64,000 bases of DNA, taken from Salipaludibacillus sp. CUR1. GTDB taxonomy: Bacteria; Bacillota; Bacilli; Bacillales; Salisediminibacteriaceae. Shown here piece by piece: positions 10,456-18,331 of the stretch. Under the pieces are notes generated by a model. It did not search any database. It was not told where the DNA came from and saw nothing but the letters and a program-made list of their open reading frames with translations. Position 1 is the first letter of the stretch. Every line of letters starts with the position of its first letter. Both the position numbers and the translations under genes were made by a program. Location of the stretch: the NCBI RefSeq assembly GCF_021028955.1, contig NZ_JAIWPE010000069.1:62001-126000 (forward strand). The letters are read 5' to 3'.

Positions 10456-11883
10456 ATGAAAGCCTACGATATAGTAGTTATAGGAGGCGGTTCAGCAGGA
10501 TTAACTGTGGCAGCAGGAGCCGCCCAGTTTGGTGCTGAAGTCGCTTTAATAGAAAAAAAGAACACATTGGGCGGAGATTGCCTCCATTACGGCTGTGTTC
10601 CTTCTAAAGCTCTTATTGCAGCAGCAAAAGAGGTCCATCAGCTTTATAAATCAGCGGAGACATTTGGTTTAACTGTAGATGGTAAACCTGGATGGCAGAC
10701 AGCTAAAGAAAAAGTAAAGGAAGCTGTGGCATTTATTCAGGAGCATGACAGCGAAGAGAGGTTTCGTGATCTCGGTATCGAGGTGATTTTTGCGGGAGCG
10801 CGCTTTAGAGACAACCATCATATTCAATTATCTTCAGGTTCAATTATTAAAGGAAAGCGAATAGTTATTGCCACTGGTTCCAGTCCTGTCATTCCTCCTA
10901 TTGAAGGGATAGAGTATCTCCAGACAGTAACAAATGAAACGGTATTCGATATGGAAAATCTGCCTGACCGAATGGTTATGGTTGGCGGAGGACCGGTAGG
11001 ACTGGAACTTTCACAGGCGCTCAGCAGACTTGGGGTACACGTTACAATTGTGGATTCAGCCTCCGAAATTCTGCAGAAAGAGGATGAGGACATTTCTAAG
11101 CTTGTAATAGAACAATTAAAATTAGAAATGACTGTTCTTAATTCCTCAACAGTTGAAAAAGTTATAAAAAAAGAAGGGCAAACGTTCGTTGTTATTAAAG
11201 GGGAACACTCGCAGGAATTAGAAGCCGATACGCTTTTTATAGCTGCAGGCAGAAAGCCCAACACAGAAGGCCTGGCATTGGAGAAAGCCGGAGTGGATGT
11301 GAATAATAAAGGTGAAATAATAGTAAAAGAGACGTTACAGACGTCCCAGCCCAATATTTATGCAGCGGGTGACGTCAACGGAGCTTTTCCATTTACACAC
11401 GCTGCCGGCCATGAAGGAAAAACCATTGTGGCAAATGCGGTGTTCGGACTGAAAAGAAAAGTGTCCTACGAGAATGTTCCCTGGGCTTTTTATACTGATC
11501 CTGAAATCTTTCATCTTGGTAAAACAGAAAAGGAAGTTCGTAAAGAAAAAGGCCGTGACTATTATGTCTATTCAATGGACAGCAGCCGTGTTGACCGGAT
11601 GATTGCCGAACAGGACAAGCTGTCAGTCGTAAAAGTAATCACTGATAAGAAAGGAAAAATCCTGGGGGCGCACGCTGCAGGAGGACATGCAAGTGACTGG
11701 ATGCAGCAGCTGATCTATATGAAAACTAATAACGATTCTTTCAGTAAGGTTTCAAACAGCGTCTATCCTTATCCATCAAGAGGGGAAATCGTTAAAAATG
11801 CAGGGGATTTATACTGGCGTGAAAAACTGTTTGAGAGCGGCATGTCAAAAGTTATGGCTAAATATGTCTCGCTGTTCCGGTAA
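10456..11883 (+). CDS. Class I pyridine nucleotide-disulfide oxidoreductase (LPD/MerA-like)
   Basis: Cytoplasmic FAD enzyme of 475 aa. The FAD motif VIGGGSAGLTVAAGAA lies at the N-terminus, the redox-active disulfide in GGDCLHYGCVPSKAL (CX4C, about 42-56), the NAD(P) motif MVGGGPVGLELSQAL near 178, the second FAD motif IYAAGDVNG near 307 and a C-terminal dimerisation domain. In lipoamide dehydrogenase and MerA a His-Glu pair completes the active site (HPT...E). Here the equivalent stretch reads YPYPSRGE, so the His appears replaced by Tyr. No pyruvate dehydrogenase genes or vicinal Cys pair are present, so the substrate is unknown. SD AAAGGAGG. Confidence 0.88.
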   Translation: MKAYDIVVIGGGSAGLTVAAGAAQFGAEVALIEKKNTLGGDCLHYGCVPSKALIAAAKEVHQLYKSAETFGLTVDGKPGWQTAKEKVKEAVAFIQEHDSEERFRDLGIEVIFAGARFRDNHHIQLSSGSIIKGKRIVIATGSSPVIPPIEGIEYLQTVTNETVFDMENLPDRMVMVGGGPVGLELSQALSRLGVHVTIVDSASEILQKEDEDISKLVIEQLKLEMTVLNSSTVEKVIKKEGQTFVVIKGEHSQELEADTLFIAAGRKPNTEGLALEKAGVDVNNKGEIIVKETLQTSQPNIYAAGDVNGAFPFTHAAGHEGKTIVANAVFGLKRKVSYENVPWAFYTDPEIFHLGKTEKEVRKEKGRDYYVYSMDSSRVDRMIAEQDKLSVVKVITDKKGKILGAHAAGGHASDWMQQLIYMKTNNDSFSKVSNSVYPYPSRGEIVKNAGDLYWREKLFESGMSKVMAKYVSLFR

Positions 11884-11893
11884 GGATTGAACA

Positions 11894-11930
11894 GAAGATG
11901 TCCCGAAAGTCAGGCTTTCGGGACATCTTC
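11894..11930. terminator. Bidirectional terminator between the oxidoreductase and tenA
   Basis: A perfect 16 bp inverted repeat (GAAGATGTCCCGAAAG and its complement) surrounds a 5 nt loop. T-rich sequence follows on the plus strand, and the convergent tenA stop is 10 bp away. Confidence 0.85.
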
Positions 11931-11940
11931 TTTACAGGCC

Positions 11941-12606
11941 CTATACCGGCCATTTCTGTAAAGTATAAGCCATATCAAAAAACATGTATTCCATTCGGCA
12001 AGCTGTATAAAAGTGTTTTTTCATATCCGCTGTTTCCTTTTCGGAAGCATTTACGGCAAGTTCATCTAAGCGGTCGATTGTCTTTTGGATGCGGGGCATC
12101 TTCTGAGCGCCGTAGAAAGAAATCCATGGATAGAACGGGTGGTTTTCATCCGGCTGAAAGTCTTCCATAAGTTTCTCTCCAATATACAGATAGATCCAAG
12201 GGCAAGGCAAAGCAACTGCCAAGGCTTCACCTAAAGTCCCGTTTGATGCTATCTGGAGCATAAACTGACTGTAATGATGCGCTGCGGGGGCAAGGGATTC
12301 TCCTTGAAGGTCTTCATATTTTACCCCTGCCTGTTCGCAAAAATTATTATGGGGATGGGTTTCGTCATTTAAGATAAAAGAAATCCCTTCGTTTAATAGA
12401 GCCATATCTTCACGTGTCGTGCATTTAGCCATAGTTAAAGCCCGTGTCTGGATCATCGCATTTAAATATTCATAGTCCTGTCTCACATAATGAAGCAGCT
12501 GCTCTTTCCGGAGCTCCCCTTTCCCAATACCTTGAACAAACGGATGATAATAGCAGGCTTTAAACAATTCCTCTGTTTCATGACGCAAGTCTTCACTAAA
12601 AGTCAT
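11941..12606 (-). CDS. tenA: Aminopyrimidine aminohydrolase (thiaminase II)
   Basis: TenA salvages base-degraded thiamin by deaminating aminomethyl-pyrimidine to HMP, feeding thiamin synthesis. The protein has 221 aa, all-helical. Family landmarks: HPFVQGIGKGELRKEQLLHY (about 19-38), DYEYLNAM, LNDETHPHNNFCEQAGV and the catalytic Cys region LAVALPCPWIYLYIG with the Cys near 135, then a C-terminal EYMFFDMAY. I chose the ATG at 12606, 8 nt after AAAGGAGG, over an upstream in-frame start. It is preceded by a TPP riboswitch and stands alone, unlike thiamin operons where tenA is clustered with thi genes. Confidence 0.94.
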   Translation of the reverse strand: MTFSEDLRHETEELFKACYYHPFVQGIGKGELRKEQLLHYVRQDYEYLNAMIQTRALTMAKCTTREDMALLNEGISFILNDETHPHNNFCEQAGVKYEDLQGESLAPAAHHYSQFMLQIASNGTLGEALAVALPCPWIYLYIGEKLMEDFQPDENHPFYPWISFYGAQKMPRIQKTIDRLDELAVNASEKETADMKKHFYTACRMEYMFFDMAYTLQKWPV

Positions 12607-12680
12607 AAAAATATCCTCCTTTTTATTTCCAAGATCCACAGGAAAACGGGGGAAAGAGACGTGCCCTTATAAACAAATAA

Positions 12681-12702
12681 GCCATTCCCGGAAAGGAATG
12701 GC
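12681..12702 (-). terminator. Hairpin in the tenA leader
   Basis: Minus strand GCCATTCC / GGGAATGGC with a short loop, followed by TTATTTGTTTAT. It lies between the TPP aptamer and tenA and could act as an expression platform, although it is ~60 nt beyond the aptamer and its T-run is weak. Confidence 0.45.
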
Positions 12703-12760
12703 GTAACGGACACGGATGAATTGATTGCTGGATATGATAAAAAAACATCACGAGCTGCTG

Positions 12761-12851
12761 CACCACTTCCCTACGCTAGTATAAACTAGATCAGGTTCGA
12801 AGGGATCAAGATTCCTTTCTTGTCTCAGCCTTTACAGGCACCCCTAGTGGA
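12761..12851 (-). ncRNA. TPP riboswitch (thi-box) upstream of tenA
   Basis: Read on the minus strand the aptamer shows GGGGTGCC near its 5' end, the GGCTGAGACAAG thi-box core, GATCCCTTCGAACCTGATC and the closing GCGTAGGGAAGTGG. These are the conserved parts of the thiamin pyrophosphate aptamer in the right order. A T7 tract follows shortly after (about 12740-12750). Binding of TPP should reduce tenA expression. The 12607-13011 gap holds this leader and no gene. Confidence 0.95.
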
Positions 12852-13011
12852 TCTTATATGGAATTATTTTCAGATTACCATTGGTCAGGAAGAAAATCAA
12901 CTAGCTTCTTAATAGTTAAGAGTAAAGTAACATTGCTGTAAAGTGACCGCCCTGACTGGCGGTCGTAAGGTTACAGGCTAATCCTCATCAAGCAGACGGG
13001 AGTACCGGGCA

Positions 13012-13848
13012 CTACTGCTCATCTTTTACACCAATAAAACTAAGCATTCTGCCTGTCTTTCCTTTGTCTCTCCGGTGTGAAAAGAAAAGATCATCCTGGC
13101 AGCTGGTGCAGTAAGTTGATACATGAATATTTTCTTCACGTACCCCGGCCTGAAGAAGGAGCAACTTGTTTACAGTTTTTAAATCAAGGCGGTACTGCCC
13201 TTCACTGACTTTTTCGTATGGAGCCGTACTTTTGGCTGGACAGTTTTCAAGCGCTTCATCAACTTGAGTGACCACCCGGTCATCAACGATGTAGCAGCAG
13301 CTGTCAATGGAAGGGCCGATTGCTGCGTGAATGGAAGAGGCAGGGATATTCTCAGTCATTTCCCATAGCTGCACCATTTTACCTGAAATATTTTTGACTG
13401 TCCCTTTCCATCCGGCATGGGCAATCCCTGCAAAACCCTGCTCGGGAGCATAAAAATATACAGGCACACAGTCAGCGTAACACAACGTCAGTAATATATT
13501 TTTTTTATTCGTATAAAAGGCGTCCGTTCCTTTTATGCTCTCATCATAATTTGTCGTACCGAATCCTGTAAGTTTTTCTGTAATTTTAACGATCTGGTCC
13601 TGGTGCACCTGGTCAGCACAGGCCCATTTAGAAAGGGGGAATCCTAATTCTTCAGCTAACTGCATCCGGTTAGCTGCCACGTCTTCAGTATTATCACTTA
13701 CATGTAAACCTAAATTGTTAGTACGGAAGGGGCCGTTGCTTATCCCTCCGTTCTTTGTCGTGAATCCTGCTATCAGACCTGGCGAAAGTTCTGCCCATTC
13801 TTTTAAAATTAAGCGGGAATCGCTGTGGTGTTTAAAAGGTTCGTTCAT
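13012..13848 (-). CDS. pgeF: Peptidoglycan editing factor PgeF / multicopper-type laccase-domain protein (YfiH/YlmD family)
   Basis: Cytoplasmic member of the DUF152/YfiH family; members have been described as purine nucleoside phosphorylase/adenosine deaminase-like enzymes and as editing factor for peptidoglycan precursors. 278 aa from the ATG at 13848 (an adjacent GTG at 13851 is equally placed behind AAAGGAGCAGG). Zn-ligand motifs are visible: ADQVHQDQIV (His near 82), LCYADCVPVYF with Cys, and GIAHAGWKGT with the second His, then GPSIDSCCYIVDD. In B. subtilis ylmD lies beside ylmE-H near sigE; here the gene stands alone, so the ortholog/paralog call is uncertain. Confidence 0.85.
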   Translation of the reverse strand: MNEPFKHHSDSRLILKEWAELSPGLIAGFTTKNGGISNGPFRTNNLGLHVSDNTEDVAANRMQLAEELGFPLSKWACADQVHQDQIVKITEKLTGFGTTNYDESIKGTDAFYTNKKNILLTLCYADCVPVYFYAPEQGFAGIAHAGWKGTVKNISGKMVQLWEMTENIPASSIHAAIGPSIDSCCYIVDDRVVTQVDEALENCPAKSTAPYEKVSEGQYRLDLKTVNKLLLLQAGVREENIHVSTYCTSCQDDLFFSHRRDKGKTGRMLSFIGVKDEQ

Positions 13849-13887
13849 CACTGTCCTGCTCCTTTCATATTAAAACTCTGCACGCAT

Positions 13888-13926
13888 AAAAAAATAAGCA
13901 CGGGTTTAAATAAACTCCCCGTGCTT
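13888..13926 (-). terminator. Terminator of the small membrane protein gene at 13942
   Basis: Minus strand AAGCACGGG pairs with CCCGTGCTT around an AT-rich loop, followed by ATTTTTTT. It begins 15 bp beyond the stop. Confidence 0.85.
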
Positions 13927-13941
13927 CAGCTATATTCGGAG

Positions 13942-14127
13942 TTACTGTTTTTTGTCTTCCGATTCATACATTTCGTATATTTTTGGCACTTCCTGCTTTT
14001 TATTTTTTTGTGCAGATTTTTTTAATTTATATACTGTAAAAGATGCAGCGAGAAAGACAAAGATCATAATAATATAGGCATAGCCCATTCCGCTGTCTGA
14101 TGGATCAGGCACTGTAAATATATCCAT
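13942..14127 (-). CDS. Small single-pass membrane protein, unknown function
   Basis: 61 aa. A short polar N-terminus (DIFTVPDPSDSGMG) is followed by one hydrophobic helix (YAYIIMIFVFLAASFTVY, about 16-33) and a highly charged Lys/Glu tail (KKSAQKNKKQ). The arrangement suggests a membrane-anchored peptide with a cytoplasmic tail. The SD is GGAAAGG ahead of the ATG and it has its own terminator, which supports it as a real gene. It lies upstream of pgeF on the same strand but is separated from it by the terminator. No family recognised. Confidence 0.65.
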   Translation of the reverse strand: MDIFTVPDPSDSGMGYAYIIMIFVFLAASFTVYKLKKSAQKNKKQEVPKIYEMYESEDKKQ

Positions 14128-14411
14128 ACAGAATCACAGCCTTTCCTAAGAGTCTTGCTGTACACAAATATTATAACAAGTTTACGGGAGGTTTTCTCTA
14201 CTTACGCTCAAATTTCAAGTTTTACAGGCTTAGGAGACTGGCAAGACTTTTGGTTGCCGGGAAAATATTATTAATCACGACCTGTAAAGGAGACACTCAT
14301 CTCACACGGTGCATAAATTCTGCTCCTTTTAAGTGTCATTTTCCCGATTGCCGGGTAGGTGACTTATGTCTGCTGTTTATTATCCCGGCATTACAATAAA
14401 CTGCCAACAAA
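14128..14411. other. Intergenic stretch without a recognised gene
   Basis: No coding region with a ribosome site was seen. The only structure is a hairpin: GACACT near 14291 pairs with AGTGTC near 14338, with GGAG-like sequence in the arms. Confidence 0.4.
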
Positions 14412-14440
14412 CCAAAAAAAAGCACCCGATTAAGGGTGCT
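14412..14440 (-). terminator. Terminator of the 22-aa microprotein gene
   Basis: Minus strand AGCACCCTTAATCGGGTGCT followed by eight or so T residues, 21 bp after the stop codon. Confidence 0.88.
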
Positions 14441-14460
14441 GAAAGGGGAGGGAGGGCAAA

Positions 14461-14529
14461 TTAACTGAAGAAATGGCCCACCACTGCGAAGAAAAAGACG
14501 ACGCTCATGCCAAAAAATGTCTGTCTCAT
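14461..14529 (-). CDS. 22-aa hydrophobic microprotein
   Basis: Minus strand ATG at 14529 to TAA at 14461, 22 residues: a start MRQTFFGMSVV, then a Phe-rich hydrophobic stretch ending VGHFFS. It is preceded by a near-perfect SD (AAGGAGGT, 8 nt spacing) and followed by a strong intrinsic terminator, so it is a complete small transcription unit. The peptide is long enough to lie in or on a membrane. It could be a toxin-like peptide, a subunit of a membrane complex or a spore small protein; nothing in the sequence decides this. No antisense toxin-antitoxin partner was seen. Confidence 0.65.
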   Translation of the reverse strand: MRQTFFGMSVVFFFAVVGHFFS

Positions 14530-14815
14530 TTTGAAGACCTCCTTAGGGAATGGGTGTAATGCGATAAACAGCCGAAAAGCAGGAATAAACCTCGTATAAT
14601 TGCGTTTAGTAAGATTAAACTGTTATATCGTTGTATATCTCAATATATCGGAATTTTAATATATATAACGAGATTTGTGAAGAGGTTTTTAACATTTTTT
14701 TATAGAAAAAATTTCGATTATTTTCGCACTATTAGTTTTCCCTCACACACAAATTTGAAACTCAACTTATACCTGTTCGTATATTGATTAACAGATCAAG
14801 CTAAAAAGGAGGTTA

Positions 14816-15130
14816 ATGATGAAATTGATCGCGACTCAGCCTTATTTTAAGGTTCAAAGAGAAGTAAACAGTATAGAACAAAAGAATGTAGAAGATGACC
14901 GGACATTATATTTGTATGAAGATAAATTAATGACAAAGCACCGTGAATTTCCTGCGGATAAAATATTTGATATGTCTTTCCGTAAACTTCCGAAAGGGGA
15001 AGGAATATTATTTATTCATACGAGCCAGGGTGTGTTTTCTTATACGGTAAAAAAAGATCCGGAGGAGTTTATTCAAGCTTTTAAATCGCTTGAGAAGGAA
15101 ATTTTAAAGAAAAAAAGAGAGGAAAACTGA
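14816..15130 (+). CDS. Small PH-like domain protein, unknown function
   Basis: 104 aa (ATG at 14816 or the adjacent ATG at 14819) behind AAGGAGG. The pattern of short strands (TLYLYEDKLMTKHREFPADKIFDMSFRK, GILFIHTSQGVFSYTV) ending in a helix (PEEFIQAFKSLEKEIL) is typical of bacterial PH-like (YokE-like) folds. Very polar, no signal peptide, so cytoplasmic. Function not known. Upstream (14624-14649) are three TATATC repeats at 10 bp spacing that may be a regulator site. A shared terminator separates it from the convergent peptidase gene. Confidence 0.7.
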   Translation: MMKLIATQPYFKVQREVNSIEQKNVEDDRTLYLYEDKLMTKHREFPADKIFDMSFRKLPKGEGILFIHTSQGVFSYTVKKDPEEFIQAFKSLEKEILKKKREEN

Positions 15131-15137
15131 CAAAGTT

Positions 15138-15168
15138 AAACCGGTCGCCAAAGCAGGCTGACCGGTTT
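15138..15168. terminator. Bidirectional terminator
   Basis: AAACCGGTC (15138-15146) pairs with GACCGGTTT (15160-15168) between two convergent genes. T-rich sequence follows on the plus side. Confidence 0.8.
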
Positions 15169-15175
15169 ATTTAAT

Positions 15176-16870
15176 TTATGGACGCAGGTCATGTAATTCT
15201 TTTTCGACAAAACCCATTAGTTCTTTAATCATTTCTTCCGAAAAATCGAAGCGGATGCCTGCTTCTTTATAAACATCAATTAAAGATTTTGAAGCCCCAA
15301 GAGATAAAGCATTCTTATAATTGTTCAGAGTCTGTTCAGGGTTTTCACGATATTGTTTATACATCTGGACTGCTCCGAGCTGGGCGATCACATATTCAAT
15401 GAAGTAAAAAGGCACTTCAAAGATATGAAGAATACGAAGCCAGGAAGTTTCCGCCCACTTTTCATAACCGCTCCAGTCAACGACAGATGAATTCAGGCTC
15501 TGCTGGAGTTCAAAGAATTTTTTGTTGCGTTCTTCTGCTGTGTGGGAAGGGTTTTCGTACATCCAGTGCTGGAACTGGTCGACTACCATTCCCATAGGCA
15601 AAAATTCAATTATTCCTTTCAATTGTTCCTCTTTCGCCCTTATGAGGTCTTCTTTATTATTATAAAACACGTCCCACTGATCCATCGTTAAAAGTTCCAT
15701 CGTCATACTTGCCAGCTCTGATGATTCCATAGGGGTGTCCCTGTATTTGCTAAGTGGAATGTCTTTCTTAAAATCGTTATGGATGCAATGTCCCATCTCA
15801 TGAAGAAGAGTAATCATATCATCGTGGGTCCGCGACGCATTCATAAAGATAAAAGAGAGTTCTGAAACTGGTAAAGGAGCGCAAAAACCACCTGGTGATT
15901 TTCCTTTACGTGTCGTTAAATCAAGCATGCCCCGGCTATCCATTTCAGTCAGCAGCTCCTCAAACCGTTTATCCATATTGGAAAAGATAGAAGCGGTTTT
16001 TTTCACCAGTTCATCTCTTTTCTCAAATGGCTTCAGCGGATCGAGTCCTTCAGGAACGCCTTTCGTATCCCATGGTCTGTATATGTCTGTGCCTAATTCC
16101 TGCTGGTGGTCTTTCTGAATTTTTTCTTTCAGAGGAGTGACATGTTTTCTCACTGCTTCAGCCAACTTTTTGCAGTCGTCAGGCGTATAATCGAAGCGCT
16201 CATATTTCTTAAACATGTAATCTCTATAATTTTCAAGGTTTGCGTTTTCCGCTTTTTTCTGACGGAGTTGAACTAACTCATCCATTATTTTTTGTAATTC
16301 CGGTTCGATGGAAATAAATGCTTCAGCAGCCTTTTTAACTGCTTTTTTTCTCGTCGGTCTGTCAGAAACCTGGGTGAAAGGTGAAATTTCGCTCAGCGTT
16401 TTTTCTTCGCCGTCCCAGTTTACCGTCAGGTTTCCGGTATGTTCAAAATAACTGGTAGCAAGGCGGTCCTCTTCCACTTCCAGTTTAATATTTTCTTCCC
16501 GGAATAATTCCTTAGCGTTCTTCTTACTCTTAATAAACTGTTCGTAATAGCGCTTGTCAAGAGCTTCTAATGTTGGTTGTGAGAGAATTTTTTCATCAAG
16601 AAGGGCTTCATACCGCTTGACTAAAGGTTCAATTACTTGCTGGTCATGTTCAAATGCCTGTTTAGCTTTCTCAGAGTTACTGTGGCATTGGAAGTCTATG
16701 TAATGGCCTGTCAAACCTTCCTCCAGAGCATCAAATAAAAAAGACTGTCTTTTAAGCCAATCTTCCATTGCTTCCGCTGAGTCTGCCTTCTCATTCAACA
16801 GCTGCTGAAAAGAGGATTCGATAGATTCAACGTCCTGAAAATCCAGCTTCTCTTCATAGAATTTTGTCAT
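15176..16870 (-). CDS. M3 family oligoendopeptidase (PepF-like)
   Basis: Cytoplasmic zinc metallopeptidase that cleaves short oligopeptides. 564 aa from the ATG at 16870, chosen because TAAGGAGGAG lies 5 nt upstream; an in-frame start 10 codons earlier lacks a site. The catalytic HEXXH appears as MITLLHEMGHCIHND near residue 345, with a downstream Glu helix (PMESSELASMTMELL) giving the third zinc ligand. The N-terminal half is a helical oligopeptidase F domain. The length is somewhat shorter than classical PepF (~600 aa), matching the M3 oligoendopeptidase branch. It is divergent from the MFS gene. Confidence 0.92.
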   Translation of the reverse strand: MTKFYEEKLDFQDVESIESSFQQLLNEKADSAEAMEDWLKRQSFLFDALEEGLTGHYIDFQCHSNSEKAKQAFEHDQQVIEPLVKRYEALLDEKILSQPTLEALDKRYYEQFIKSKKNAKELFREENIKLEVEEDRLATSYFEHTGNLTVNWDGEEKTLSEISPFTQVSDRPTRKKAVKKAAEAFISIEPELQKIMDELVQLRQKKAENANLENYRDYMFKKYERFDYTPDDCKKLAEAVRKHVTPLKEKIQKDHQQELGTDIYRPWDTKGVPEGLDPLKPFEKRDELVKKTASIFSNMDKRFEELLTEMDSRGMLDLTTRKGKSPGGFCAPLPVSELSFIFMNASRTHDDMITLLHEMGHCIHNDFKKDIPLSKYRDTPMESSELASMTMELLTMDQWDVFYNNKEDLIRAKEEQLKGIIEFLPMGMVVDQFQHWMYENPSHTAEERNKKFFELQQSLNSSVVDWSGYEKWAETSWLRILHIFEVPFYFIEYVIAQLGAVQMYKQYRENPEQTLNNYKNALSLGASKSLIDVYKEAGIRFDFSEEMIKELMGFVEKELHDLRP

Positions 16871-17055
16871 ATTTCTCCTCCTTAGAAAATAAATATCCAT
16901 ATCTTTAAGGATAATATATATTTTTTGAAAGGTCTAAATAAATTACACAATCACTTAAAGATAATTCATCGTACGTTAAAAAAACAGAGTATGATATGAT
17001 TCAACTGTGGTAATAGTAATAACTTTTATTATTTTAGGGGGAGACAGGGAAGAAG

Positions 17056-18228
17056 ATGAAGAAAACATTAGTAATGGTCCTGATTATTCAATTTCTAGTA
17101 TATGCCGGCTTCGGAATGGTCATTCCGGTTTTGCCTGAAGTGGTTGCCGGGGTGAGCGGGAGGGCCGGACATATTGGGGGAGTGCTGGCTGTGTATTCCC
17201 TGGCTTCATTTTTAACATCCCCAGCATGGGGCCATTTGGCTGACCGCCATGGCAGGCGGCGGATTCTCATCACAGGTCTGGCAGGTTATTCAGCCGGTTT
17301 TTTTCTGTTTGGCTTATACCTCGATTCTCTGCTGATGATGTATCTTTCGCGTGTCCTGAGCGGGGTGTTTGCCGGAGCTCTTTATGCAGCAGCTATGTCG
17401 ACTATTTCAGATATATCTGATGATAAAACCAGAAACCGTAATCTCGGTTTAGTAGGAATGGCTATTGGAGTGGGGTTTATTATCGGACCTGCCTCAGGGG
17501 GGCTTCTCAGTGTATTCGGGTATGGAGTGCCTTTCTTTTTAGCAGGGGGGATCCTGCTTGTTCTAATACCGGTGGCCTGGACAAATTTAGATGATGCCAG
17601 CTGGGTGAAGGTTGAAGCAGAGCCGGAGCAGAAATGGCTTCCTTCTCTAAAACTGCCTTCCGCCAATCTGCTTAAACTTTTACTGCTCATGAGTTTTAGT
17701 GCTTCCTTTTTATTGGCCGGACTGGAAAGTGTCTTTCAGATTTATGGGATTGATATGATCAACATGACTCCTGCAGAAATGGGAATGCTCTTTCTTATCA
17801 GCGGAATTATTCTGGCAGGGGTTCAGGGAGGTTTATTGCGGAAAGTAAAGACAGGTACAGAATACAGATGGATTATTCTGGGGCAGGCGGCTTCAGGCTT
17901 AGCTTTCCTCCTTATGGCTCTTGTCTTTAACCTTGTGCTCGCAGCGGTTTATTTAATTTTATTTGTAGTAGGAAATGCCGTAATCAGAACCTTGTCTCTG
18001 TCCTTAATCACAAGGGCGAGCGGCGAGCGGTCAGGCTATGCGTCCGGTCTTCAGTTTTCAGCAGACAGCATGGGAAGAATACTTGGACCTCTCCTGTTTG
18101 CCTTCCTTTACGATTTGCAGGGCGGCAGCCTGTTTTACATAGCCGCCGGTTTTTCATTTATGGTTGTCTTGTTTATTGTGTTGAAAAGAGAGCGGCTCAA
18201 AGTAGCCTCTGCTGTCTTAAAGGACTAG
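17056..18228 (+). CDS. MFS transporter, TetA/YfkF-like drug exporter
   Basis: 390 aa, about 12 membrane segments. The MFS motif A appears as GHLADRHGRRRILITG between TM2 and TM3 (about 55-72), and the motif C-like GVGFIIGPASGGLLS in TM5 suggests a proton antiporter of the DHA1 drug-export class. TM1 begins VLIIQFLVYAGFGMVIPVLP. The substrate cannot be told. The start is ATG behind GGGGGAGACAGGGAAG. It stands alone, with no regulator beside it. Confidence 0.88.
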   Translation: MKKTLVMVLIIQFLVYAGFGMVIPVLPEVVAGVSGRAGHIGGVLAVYSLASFLTSPAWGHLADRHGRRRILITGLAGYSAGFFLFGLYLDSLLMMYLSRVLSGVFAGALYAAAMSTISDISDDKTRNRNLGLVGMAIGVGFIIGPASGGLLSVFGYGVPFFLAGGILLVLIPVAWTNLDDASWVKVEAEPEQKWLPSLKLPSANLLKLLLLMSFSASFLLAGLESVFQIYGIDMINMTPAEMGMLFLISGIILAGVQGGLLRKVKTGTEYRWIILGQAASGLAFLLMALVFNLVLAAVYLILFVVGNAVIRTLSLSLITRASGERSGYASGLQFSADSMGRILGPLLFAFLYDLQGGSLFYIAAGFSFMVVLFIVLKRERLKVASAVLKD

Positions 18229-18331
18229 ATCCTATGTTTAAAAGAGGAGTTGAAGAAGAGGAAACTCAAAAAAGGAGTTTTCTCTTTCTTTGTGGAATGA
18301 GTGTAAAACAGAATTGATGAGGAGGAGTAGA

